Source: Anaerolineae bacterium
GTDB taxonomy: Bacteria > Chloroflexota > Anaerolineae > JAAYZQ01
NCBI GenBank assembly: GCA_016926595.1
Contig: JAFGOG010000484.1
Location: 1 to 5,131, forward strand
Direction: 5' to 3'
DNA length: 5,131 bases
This document shows, piece after piece, positions 1 to 5,131 of the stretch. Position 1 is the first letter of the stretch. Each line of letters opens with the position of its first letter. The notes under the pieces are model-generated. The model saw only the letters and a program-made list of their open reading frames with translations, did no database searches and was not told the DNA's origin. A program made the position numbers and the translations under genes.

Positions 1-10
1 GATCCTGGGA

Positions 11-16
11 TATAAT
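11..16 (+). promoter_or_regulatory. Candidate -10 hexamer upstream of the rhomboid gene
   Basis: The hexamer TATAAT is a perfect sigma70-type -10 match, 54 bp before the rhomboid start codon. It would place the transcription start near position 22-24 and give a leader of about 48 nt. The matching -35 would fall before the first base of the window, so the promoter cannot be confirmed. The hexamer partly overlaps an inverted repeat at 14-42. Confidence 0.45.
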
Positions 17-42
17 GGCAGGCGCCGTTCCCGGCTGCCATT
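14..42. repeat. 8-bp inverted repeat (AATGGCAG / CTGCCATT)
   Basis: AATGGCAG at 14-21 and CTGCCATT at 35-42 are perfect inverted copies separated by 13 bp (22-34). The left arm covers the last three bases of the candidate -10 hexamer, and the right arm lies in the predicted leader. This position would suit a repressor operator. It could also be the hairpin of a terminator for an upstream gene outside the window, but the bases after it (CTGTGAAG) are not a U-tract. The repeat is seen directly; its function is inference. Confidence 0.4.
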
Positions 43-55
43 CTGTGAAGAAAGC

Positions 56-62
56 AAAGGAG
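56..62 (+). promoter_or_regulatory. Ribosome binding site of the rhomboid gene
   Basis: AAAGGAG is a strong Shine-Dalgarno match whose GGAG core (59-62) ends 8 nt before the ATG at 71. The reading frame stays open upstream to the edge of the window, so this site is what fixes the start at 71. The upstream residues are not rhomboid-like, whereas MIPIRDE is a usual opening for this group. Confidence 0.85.
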
Positions 63-70
63 TAACCTCG

Positions 71-748
71 ATGATCCCGATCCGAGACGAGATCCGCACC
101 CGGCGCACGCCGGTCGTCAACTATCTGCTGATCGCCGCCAACACCGTGGCCTTTGTGCTGCTGTGGCTGGCCGGATCCGAGCAGGAAACGCTGGTCTACC
201 AGTTGGCCGTGATCCCGGCCAGTTTCACAACCGGGCTGAGCCTGGGAGATGTCGGCGATATCTTTACCGGGATGTTTATGCACGCTGGGCTAGCGCACCT
301 GGGCGGCAATATGCTCTACCTGTGGATCTTTGGCGACAATGTGGAAGACAGCATGGGGGCGATCGGGTACCTGGCCTTTTACCTGGTGGGCGGCGTGGTC
401 GCTTCTCTGGCCCACATTCTGACCAACCCCGGCTCGCAGATCCCGGCGGTGGGGGCCAGCGGGGCGATTGCGGCTGTGCTGGGCGCTTACCTGGTGCTGT
501 TCCCCCACAGCCGGGTGGCGACGATCATCCCCCTGGGCTATTTTCTGCGGGTGACGATGGTGCCGGCGGCCATCGTGCTGGGCATGTGGTTTGTGCTGCA
601 ACTGTTCAGCGGCGTGCTGTCGTTGGGCGGCCCAGATGTCGGAGGGGTGGCTTTTTGGGCGCACGTCGGCGGCTTTGTGGCCGGGGTGGTGATGGCCCTG
701 TTGTTCGGCAAGCGCCGCCGGGCGGACCAATACGCGGCGCGCTGGTAA
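71..748 (+). CDS. Rhomboid family intramembrane serine protease
   Basis: This 225-residue integral membrane protease should cleave transmembrane helices of other membrane proteins within the bilayer; its substrate cannot be told from sequence. The diagnostic motifs are all present. They are H71-x4-H76-x3-N80 in TM2 (H76 and N80 match the oxyanion-hole His/Asn pair), GASG at 128-131 with nucleophile Ser130 at the start of TM4, and AHVGG at 197-201 with catalytic His198 in TM6. Hydrophobic segments lie at roughly 17-35, 75-93, 97-117, 130-146, 162-184 and 195-213, the minimal six-helix bacterial core without an added seventh helix or an extra soluble domain. Arg-rich ends (R9-R12, K214-R217) suggest that both termini are cytoplasmic. 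LWIFGDNVED (84-93) after the HxxxN motif is typical of a broad bacterial subgroup. The gene has its own ribosome binding site and converges on the ABC operon, so no functional link to it is implied. Confidence 0.95.
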   Translation: MIPIRDEIRTRRTPVVNYLLIAANTVAFVLLWLAGSEQETLVYQLAVIPASFTTGLSLGDVGDIFTGMFMHAGLAHLGGNMLYLWIFGDNVEDSMGAIGYLAFYLVGGVVASLAHILTNPGSQIPAVGASGAIAAVLGAYLVLFPHSRVATIIPLGYFLRVTMVPAAIVLGMWFVLQLFSGVLSLGGPDVGGVAFWAHVGGFVAGVVMALLFGKRRRADQYAARW

Positions 749-786
749 AAGCGCGGGCCGGACCGGTCACAGGCGCGCAGGCGCTT
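749..786. terminator. GC-rich convergent intergenic region, possible bidirectional hairpin
   Basis: Only 36 bp (749-784) separate the rhomboid stop from the stop of the second ABC gene, so both transcripts must end here or run into each other. AAGCGC at 749-754 pairs with GCGCTT at 781-786, and GCGCG at 751-755 pairs with CGCGC at 774-778. A palindrome GACCGGTC sits between them at 761-768. Neither strand shows a run of T after a stem, so a classic intrinsic terminator is not supported. Any role in termination is weak inference. Confidence 0.25.
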
Positions 787-2686
787 ATTGGGGCGCATAT
801 TCGAATTGGCTGTTATAGAGGTCGGCGTAAAAGCCGCCGCGAGCCAACAGCTCTTCGTGCTTGCCCTGCTCGACGATGTCGCCTTCGTTCATCACCAGGA
901 TCAGGTCGGCGTTGCGGATGGTCGACAGGCGGTGGGCGATGACAAAGCTGGTACGGTCCTTCATCAGGTGAACCATCGCTTCCTGGATCAGAACCTCGGT
1001 GCGGGTATCGACCGAGCTCGTAGCCTCGTCCAGGATCAGCATGGCGGGATCGATCAGGATGGCGCGGGCGATGGTCAAGAGCTGCTTTTGGCCCTGGGAG
1101 ATGTTGGTGGCCTCTTCGTTGAGCACCAGGTGATAGCCCTCGGGCAGGGTGCGCACAAAATGGTCGACGCGGGCGGCCTTGGCTGCGGTGATGACGGCAT
1201 CGTCGCTGGCGTCCGGCTGTCCGTAGCGGATATTCTCCATGATCGTGTCGTTATACAGCCAGGTGTCCTGGAGCACCATGCCAAACATGCAGCGCAGGTC
1301 CTCGCGTCTGAAATCCTTGATGTTGTGGCCGTCTATCAGGATGACGCCCTGGTCTACGTCGTAGAAGCGCATCAGCAGTTTGACCATGGTGGTCTTGCCG
1401 GCGCCGGTGGGGCCGACGATGGCGATCTTTTGCCCCGGTTTCACCTCGGCTGAGAAGTCGCGGATGATGACCTGGTCGGGGTTGTAGCCAAAGCGAACGT
1501 GCTGAAAGGCGACGTGCCCGTCGATCTTTTCCGGGCGGACAGGGTCCGCAGTATCGGGAACCTCTTCCTCTTCAGCCAGAAACTCGAACACCCGCTCGGC
1601 TGCGGCTGCGGTCTGCTGGAGGATATTGGAGATATTGGCGATCTGGGTCAGCGGCTGGGTGAAGGAGCGCACATACTGGATGAAAGCCTGGATGTCGCCC
1701 ACGGTGATGGCGTTTTGAGTCGCCAGGTAACCGCCCAGAACGCAGATGCCCACATAGCCGAGGTTGCCGACAAAACCCATGATAGGGAAGATCAGGCCAG
1801 ACAGGAATTGAGATTTCCAGGCTGAGCTGTAGAGGGTGGTGTTGAGCCCGTCAAAGCGCTCGATACTCTCGGCTTCGCCGTTGAATGCCTTCATCACCAG
1901 GTGCCCGCCGAACATCTCCTCGACGTGTCCGTTGACGTGGCCCAGGTAGTCCTGTTGCTGTCTAAAGTATTTCTGCGACTGGCCGACTACCAGGCCGATG
2001 ACGCCCATCGACAGCGGCACGATCAGCAGCGCCACCAGGGTCATCTGCCAGCTAATGGTCAGCATCATAACCAACACGCCGATCACGGTCACTACCGAGG
2101 TGATGATCTGCGACAGGCTCTGGCTGAGGGTCTGGTTGACCGTGTCGACGTCGTTGGTGAGGCGCGACAGCACTTCGCCGTGGCTGGTGCTGTCAAAGTA
2201 CTTGAAGGGCATGCGGTTGACCTTGTCGGCGATGTCTTGGCGGAATCGATAGGCGATGTCCACGGAGATGCCCGACATGATCCAGCCCTGGATGAAGCTG
2301 AACAGGGAGGAGCCAAGGTACAACGCCAGGGTGATCAGCACGATGTGGCCAATGTAACCGAAATCGATCCCGCCGCCGGTTCCAGAGATCTCGCCCAGGA
2401 CGCCCTCAAAGAGCTTGGTGGTCGCCTTGCCCAAGATCTTGGGACTGATGATGGCAAAGACGGTGGAGGCGGCCGCAAAGAGCATCACGATCAGGATCGG
2501 GAGCCTGTAGGAGCCCAGGTACTGGATCAGCTTGCGCATGGTGCCCTTGAAATCGCGGGCCTTTTCGCCCCGCATCAAGGCCATGGGGCCGCCGTGTCCG
2601 AACGGGCCGCCTCCCCTGGGGCGGCGCATCGTAGGGCCGCCGGCAGGTGTGCGATTCGTCGAGTCGGTGCGGTTTTGAGCGCTCAT
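785..2686 (-). CDS. ABC exporter subunit with catalytic ATPase site, half-transporter (permease fused to ATP-binding domain)
   Basis: This 633-residue protein is one half of a heterodimeric type IV (MdlB/multidrug-like) ABC exporter that uses ATP to move a substrate out across the cytoplasmic membrane. A Gly/Pro/Arg-rich cytoplasmic tail (1-40) precedes the membrane domain, with helices at about 61-82, 112-138, 190-212, 214-235, 293-320 and 330-356. The nucleotide-binding domain has Walker A GPTGAGKTT (425-433), Q-loop Gln473, a deviant signature ISQGQ (529-533), Walker B MLILDE (549-554) with catalytic Glu554, D-loop SSVD (557-560) and switch His585. The signature has Gln531 where the consensus has Gly. 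This is the expected mark of the partner to a subunit with a degenerate ATPase core, as found in the adjoining gene. The start is set by an AGGAGG site inside the upstream gene and by the ATGA overlap; Met20, Met35 and Met38 lack such a site. The substrate is unknown: drugs, lipids and peptides are all possible. Confidence 0.95.
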   Translation of the reverse strand: MSAQNRTDSTNRTPAGGPTMRRPRGGGPFGHGGPMALMRGEKARDFKGTMRKLIQYLGSYRLPILIVMLFAAASTVFAIISPKILGKATTKLFEGVLGEISGTGGGIDFGYIGHIVLITLALYLGSSLFSFIQGWIMSGISVDIAYRFRQDIADKVNRMPFKYFDSTSHGEVLSRLTNDVDTVNQTLSQSLSQIITSVVTVIGVLVMMLTISWQMTLVALLIVPLSMGVIGLVVGQSQKYFRQQQDYLGHVNGHVEEMFGGHLVMKAFNGEAESIERFDGLNTTLYSSAWKSQFLSGLIFPIMGFVGNLGYVGICVLGGYLATQNAITVGDIQAFIQYVRSFTQPLTQIANISNILQQTAAAAERVFEFLAEEEEVPDTADPVRPEKIDGHVAFQHVRFGYNPDQVIIRDFSAEVKPGQKIAIVGPTGAGKTTMVKLLMRFYDVDQGVILIDGHNIKDFRREDLRCMFGMVLQDTWLYNDTIMENIRYGQPDASDDAVITAAKAARVDHFVRTLPEGYHLVLNEEATNISQGQKQLLTIARAILIDPAMLILDEATSSVDTRTEVLIQEAMVHLMKDRTSFVIAHRLSTIRNADLILVMNEGDIVEQGKHEELLARGGFYADLYNSQFEYAPQ

Positions 2687-4923
2687 GCCAGCTCCTCCTG
2701 GCTGAGCTGGGAATAGGCAATCTCCCGGTAGGGCTCGCAGGTCTCCATCAGCTCATGATGCCTGCCTTTGCCGACCACCCGGCCTTCCTCGAGCACGATG
2801 ATCTGGTCGGCGTTCTTGACTGTGGCCACGCGCTGGGTGACGATCAGCACGGTGGCGTTTCCCGTCTTTTGTTTGAGCGCCTGGCGCAGGGCCGAATCGG
2901 TCTTGAAATCGAGGGCCGAGAAGCTGTCGTCAAAGATGTAGATAGGCGGCTTTTTGACCAGCGCGCGGGCGATCGCCAGGCGCTGCTTCTGTCCTCCGGA
3001 CACGTTCGCGCCGCCCTGGGCAATCTCTGCCTGCATGCCCTCTGGCCTGTCAAAGATGAACTCGCTGGCCTGGGCGATCTCGGCCGCTTCTGTCAGCGTT
3101 TCGGGGCTGGCGTCCTGATCGGCATACAGCAGGTTGCTTTCGATAGTGCCTGAGAAGAGGGTGCCTTTTTGAGGGATGTAGCCGATCGTGTCCCGCAGAT
3201 CGCCTTGCCGGACCTGGCGGATGTCGATCCCGTCCAGTAGAATGGCGCCCTCGGCGACATCGTAAAAACGCGGGATCAGGTTAACGGCGGTGGACTTGCC
3301 AGAGCCGGTGGAGCCGATGAAGGCGGTTGTCTCTCCGGGCCTGGCAGTGAAGCTGATGTTGTGGAGCACGTCGTCCAACGCGTGGGGATAGCGGAAAGAG
3401 ACATCGCGAAACTCGATCTCGCCGCTGATGGGAGCCTTGAACTGCTGGGGATTTTCCGGATCGGTGATGGCAAGCTCGGTTTCGAGCACATCCGCAATCC
3501 GGTCGCCGGCTACGGCCGCCCTGGGCAAAAAGATGAACATCATCGACATCATCAAAAAGGCCATGACGATCTGCATGGCGTATTGCATAAACGCCATCAT
3601 GTCGCCTACCTGCATGTTCGCCTGGGCGACTTGGTGGGCGCCCACCCAGATGATGAGCAGGGATATGCCGCTCATGATCAGCATCATTACCGGCATCATG
3701 GTCACCATTACCCGGGCCACAAACAGGCTGGTGCTGGTCAGGTCGCGATTGGCCTTGTCGAAACGCCTGGCTTCATCCTCCTGCTTGTTAAAGGCCCGGA
3801 TGACCATCATGCCTGACAGGTTTTCGCGCATGACCAGGTTGAGCCGGTCGATGAGGCTCTGCATGATCTTGAACTTGGGCAGGGATGTGGAGAACACAAT
3901 CAGGATCAGGCTGAGCAGCGCTACCACGGCCACGGCGATGATCCACCACATGTTGGCGCCCTTGCCGATGGCCCGGATGACGCCGCCAACGCCGATGATC
4001 GGCGCATAGAAAACCATGCGGATGATCATAAAGATCACCATCTGCACCTGGGTGACGTCGTTGGTCGAGCGGGTGATCAGGGAAGCGGTCGAAAACCTGT
4101 CAAACTCGGCGCTCGAAAAGCTCTCCACCTTGGCGAAAACGGCGCGGCGGATGTCGCGCGCGGATCCAGCGGCCGTTCTCGAAGCCAAAAAGCCGACGGC
4201 GATGGTACAGGCTCCGCCAAGCAGCGAGATCAGCAGCATCAGGCCGCCGGTGCGCAGAATGTAATCGCTTTGGAGCTTGGCCGTGTCGATGCCAAGGGCT
4301 TCATATTCGGCCTTGACCGCACCGACCGCCATTTGGGTGACCATGCTATCGCCCAGGGCGGCAAATCGGTCGGCGATGGCCGTGCGTATCTGAGCGAGCT
4401 GCTCGGCGGGCATCCTTGCCAGGAGAGCATAGAGGTCCATGCCGGCAGGGATCTGGGACAGGTCAAAGCCGATCTCCTGTCCCATCGCCGCCGCCGCCGA
4501 GGGATCGGCCAGCATCTGCTCGATGCCAGAGACCACCAGCCAGGCTTTGCCCATGATCGCGTTCAGCAAATCGGTTGTGGCCCGGTCCACGTCCTGGAGC
4601 AAATAGACCGGAGTCTCGGCCAGGGCAGGGTATCTGAGAACATACTGCTCGGCCTCAGGGGAGGCCGGCTGGATCAAGAGGTAGCTGTCCAGCACCAGCG
4701 CTTTCTCTTCCGCGCTCATAAAGGTCAAGAGCTTGTCCATCTGGCTGTGGCGGATAGCTATGGGAACGGCGTTCTCCACGCCGGCCTGCTGGATGCCGTT
4801 GTTGACGATCCTGGACAAATAGTCAGGCAGCGCCAGGTCGGCGTTGGCCTGAACGAACAGCAGGGCGATGGCTACCAGGATCAACAAGCGATACGGTTTC
4901 AGATACTTGGCTAATCGCAGCAT
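2683..4923 (-). CDS. ABC exporter subunit with degenerate ATPase site and large TM1-TM2 extracytoplasmic insertion
   Basis: This 746-residue protein is the other half of the heterodimeric exporter. TM1 is at about 11-32; residues 45-220 form a soluble, mostly helical insertion predicted to face outside; TM2-TM6 follow at about 221-247, 293-317, 325-347, 404-428 and 440-465. The nucleotide-binding domain has Walker A GSTGSGKST (537-545), Q-loop Gln585, consensus signature VSGGQ (641-645), Walker B IYIFDD (661-666) and D-loop SALD (669-672). Asp666 replaces the catalytic Glu and Gln697 replaces the switch His, so its own ATP site should bind but hardly hydrolyse ATP. Its intact signature completes the catalytic site of the partner. 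It is about 150 residues longer than an ordinary half-transporter because of the insertion. The frame stays open to an ATG at 5046, but the promoter at 4994-4966 lies inside that extension, and MLRLAKYLKPYR is a typical membrane-domain opening. The start at 4923 is therefore preferred. The substrate is unknown. Confidence 0.94.
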   Translation of the reverse strand: MLRLAKYLKPYRLLILVAIALLFVQANADLALPDYLSRIVNNGIQQAGVENAVPIAIRHSQMDKLLTFMSAEEKALVLDSYLLIQPASPEAEQYVLRYPALAETPVYLLQDVDRATTDLLNAIMGKAWLVVSGIEQMLADPSAAAAMGQEIGFDLSQIPAGMDLYALLARMPAEQLAQIRTAIADRFAALGDSMVTQMAVGAVKAEYEALGIDTAKLQSDYILRTGGLMLLISLLGGACTIAVGFLASRTAAGSARDIRRAVFAKVESFSSAEFDRFSTASLITRSTNDVTQVQMVIFMIIRMVFYAPIIGVGGVIRAIGKGANMWWIIAVAVVALLSLILIVFSTSLPKFKIMQSLIDRLNLVMRENLSGMMVIRAFNKQEDEARRFDKANRDLTSTSLFVARVMVTMMPVMMLIMSGISLLIIWVGAHQVAQANMQVGDMMAFMQYAMQIVMAFLMMSMMFIFLPRAAVAGDRIADVLETELAITDPENPQQFKAPISGEIEFRDVSFRYPHALDDVLHNISFTARPGETTAFIGSTGSGKSTAVNLIPRFYDVAEGAILLDGIDIRQVRQGDLRDTIGYIPQKGTLFSGTIESNLLYADQDASPETLTEAAEIAQASEFIFDRPEGMQAEIAQGGANVSGGQKQRLAIARALVKKPPIYIFDDSFSALDFKTDSALRQALKQKTGNATVLIVTQRVATVKNADQIIVLEEGRVVGKGRHHELMETCEPYREIAYSQLSQEELA
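2692..2699 (-). promoter_or_regulatory. Ribosome binding site of the second ABC gene, inside the first
   Basis: Read on the - strand, AGGAGGAG lies within the last codons of the upstream ABC gene (those for Gln-Glu-Glu-Leu-Ala). Its AGGAGG core ends 7 nt before the ATG at 2686. The upstream stop and downstream start share ATGA (2683-2686). A strong internal site plus the 4-base overlap is the usual layout for coupled, near-equimolar translation, as a 1:1 heterodimer needs. Confidence 0.85.
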
Positions 4924-4939
4924 GTTGTTGCGTATTTGA

Positions 4940-4946
4940 CCTTTCC
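4940..4946 (-). promoter_or_regulatory. Probable, distantly spaced ribosome binding site of the first ABC gene
   Basis: GGAAAGG on the - strand is the only purine-rich Shine-Dalgarno candidate before the ATG at 4923. It ends 16 nt before the start, longer than the usual 5-10 nt. No ATG, GTG or TTG lies in frame between it and 4923. Translation may be inefficient, or may start with little help from this site. Confidence 0.45.
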
Positions 4947-4965
4947 GATAAGTTAAAGGCGCTGG

Positions 4966-4994
4966 ATTATATAGCCGTCTTGAGGGGTTGTCAA
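4966..4994 (-). promoter_or_regulatory. Consensus sigma70-type promoter of the ABC exporter operon
   Basis: On the - strand, TTGACA (4994-4989) and TATAAT (4971-4966) are both perfect consensus hexamers separated by exactly 17 bp, the optimal spacing. The -10 is preceded by TA, giving TATATAAT. Transcription should start near 4960-4958 and give a leader of about 36 nt before the ATG at 4923. No clear operator-like inverted repeat overlaps it, which would fit a constitutive or simply regulated, strong promoter. It falls in the 113-bp gap after the upstream gene, so the operon need not depend on read-through. Confidence 0.85.
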
Positions 4995-5036
4995 GGCGGT
5001 GACGCCGGTTGGTAGGTGCAGGTATTCGGCCGGGAG

Positions 5037-5131
5037 TTACCAGCAAATGAGCTTGGCGCCGAGCTCCTGTTCTTTCTGGGGGCGCCGGCGTCCCAGCATG
5101 ACCTGTTCCGCTGCCAGTTCATTCCGATGCC
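5037..5131 (-). CDS. Unrecognised protein, C-terminal fragment only
   Basis: The - strand is open from the window edge to a TAA at 5037-5039 and encodes the last 30 residues of a protein. The fragment is rich in Glu, Gln, Arg and Lys, starts HRNELAAEQV and ends GAKLICW. Its codons mostly end in G or C, like those of the neighbouring genes. I cannot assign a family from so short a tail. It lies upstream of the ABC operon on the same strand, with 42 bp between its stop and the -35 of the operon promoter. No convincing terminator is visible in that gap. A + strand frame from 5047 is also open to the edge but has a less protein-like composition. Confidence 0.5.
   Translation of the reverse strand, partial: HRNELAAEQVMLGRRRPQKEQELGAKLICW

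Noticed and set aside
163..942. + strand open frame of 259 codons overlapping the rhomboid gene
   Set aside because: It is an out-of-frame Gly/Arg/Pro-rich product of GC-rich DNA and runs across the end of the rhomboid into the convergent ABC gene.
788..1453. + strand open frame of 221 codons opposite the ABC ATP-binding domain
   Set aside because: Antisense shadow. The Val/Asp/His/Gln-rich product is the usual by-product of reading an ABC nucleotide-binding domain backwards.
1901..2716. Long + strand open frame (271 codons) opposite the second ABC gene
   Set aside because: It is a shadow of the ABC gene: high GC at third positions removes stops from the opposite strand. The translation is His/Asp/Gln-rich with no recognisable domain, and the - strand frame has full ABC motifs.
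4270..4914. + strand open frame of 214 codons opposite the TM1-TM2 insertion
   Set aside because: I considered whether the insertion region carried an overlapping gene. The - strand frame has typical family flanks and continuous codon use, while the + strand frame shows no domain and no ribosome binding site.
4981..5036. Possible terminator after the partial upstream gene
   Set aside because: Only a 4-bp stem (GGCG/CGCC) with a 4-base loop is visible and no T-run follows, which is too weak to call.
5047..5131. Possible + strand gene start at the right edge
   Set aside because: The frame is open for 28 codons but is Ser/Cys/Arg-rich and has no Shine-Dalgarno site before the ATG. The - strand reading of the same bases looks more protein-like.
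1..5131. Search for CRISPR arrays, tandem repeats, insertion sequence ends, tRNA or a defence module
   Set aside because: No regularly spaced repeats, terminal inverted repeats, tRNA-like cloverleaf or defence-associated domain was found by eye. Nearly all bases are accounted for by three ordinary coding genes.

Overview
The window carries one complete gene on the + strand, a complete two-gene operon on the - strand converging on it, and the 3' end of another - strand gene at the right edge. The layout is bacterial: compact, GC-rich, with Shine-Dalgarno sites, sigma70-type promoter hexamers and a 4-base ATGA gene overlap. The rhomboid with an 'LWIFGDNVED'-type second helix and the style of the ABC pair would suit an uncultured Chloroflexota (Anaerolineae-like) bacterium. 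That is an impression from protein style, not a phylogenetic result; a Firmicutes-related source is not excluded.

Left part (1-748): a short leader with a perfect TATAAT hexamer overlapped by an 8-bp inverted repeat, then a strong ribosome binding site and a minimal six-helix rhomboid intramembrane serine protease with an intact Ser130/His198 dyad.

Middle (749-784): 36 bp of very GC-rich sequence between two convergent stop codons, with short inverted repeats but no U-tract.

Right part (785-4994, - strand): an operon encoding the two halves of a heterodimeric type IV ABC exporter. It is read from a textbook promoter (TTGACA, 17 bp, TATAAT) at 4994-4966. The first protein (746 aa) has a degenerate ATPase site (Asp for the catalytic Glu, Gln for the switch His), a consensus signature VSGGQ and a large insertion of about 175 residues between TM1 and TM2, predicted to lie outside the membrane. 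The second protein (633 aa) has the catalytic Glu and His but a degenerate signature (ISQGQ). The defects are complementary, so the assembled dimer should have one hydrolysing and one non-hydrolysing ATP site. The genes overlap by 4 bp, which fits 1:1 translation.

Right edge (5037-5131): the last 30 codons of an unrecognised - strand gene upstream of the operon.

No RNA gene, mobile element, CRISPR array or toxin/defence module was seen. All the genes I recognise belong to known families. The least explained part is the extracytoplasmic insertion of the first ABC subunit.
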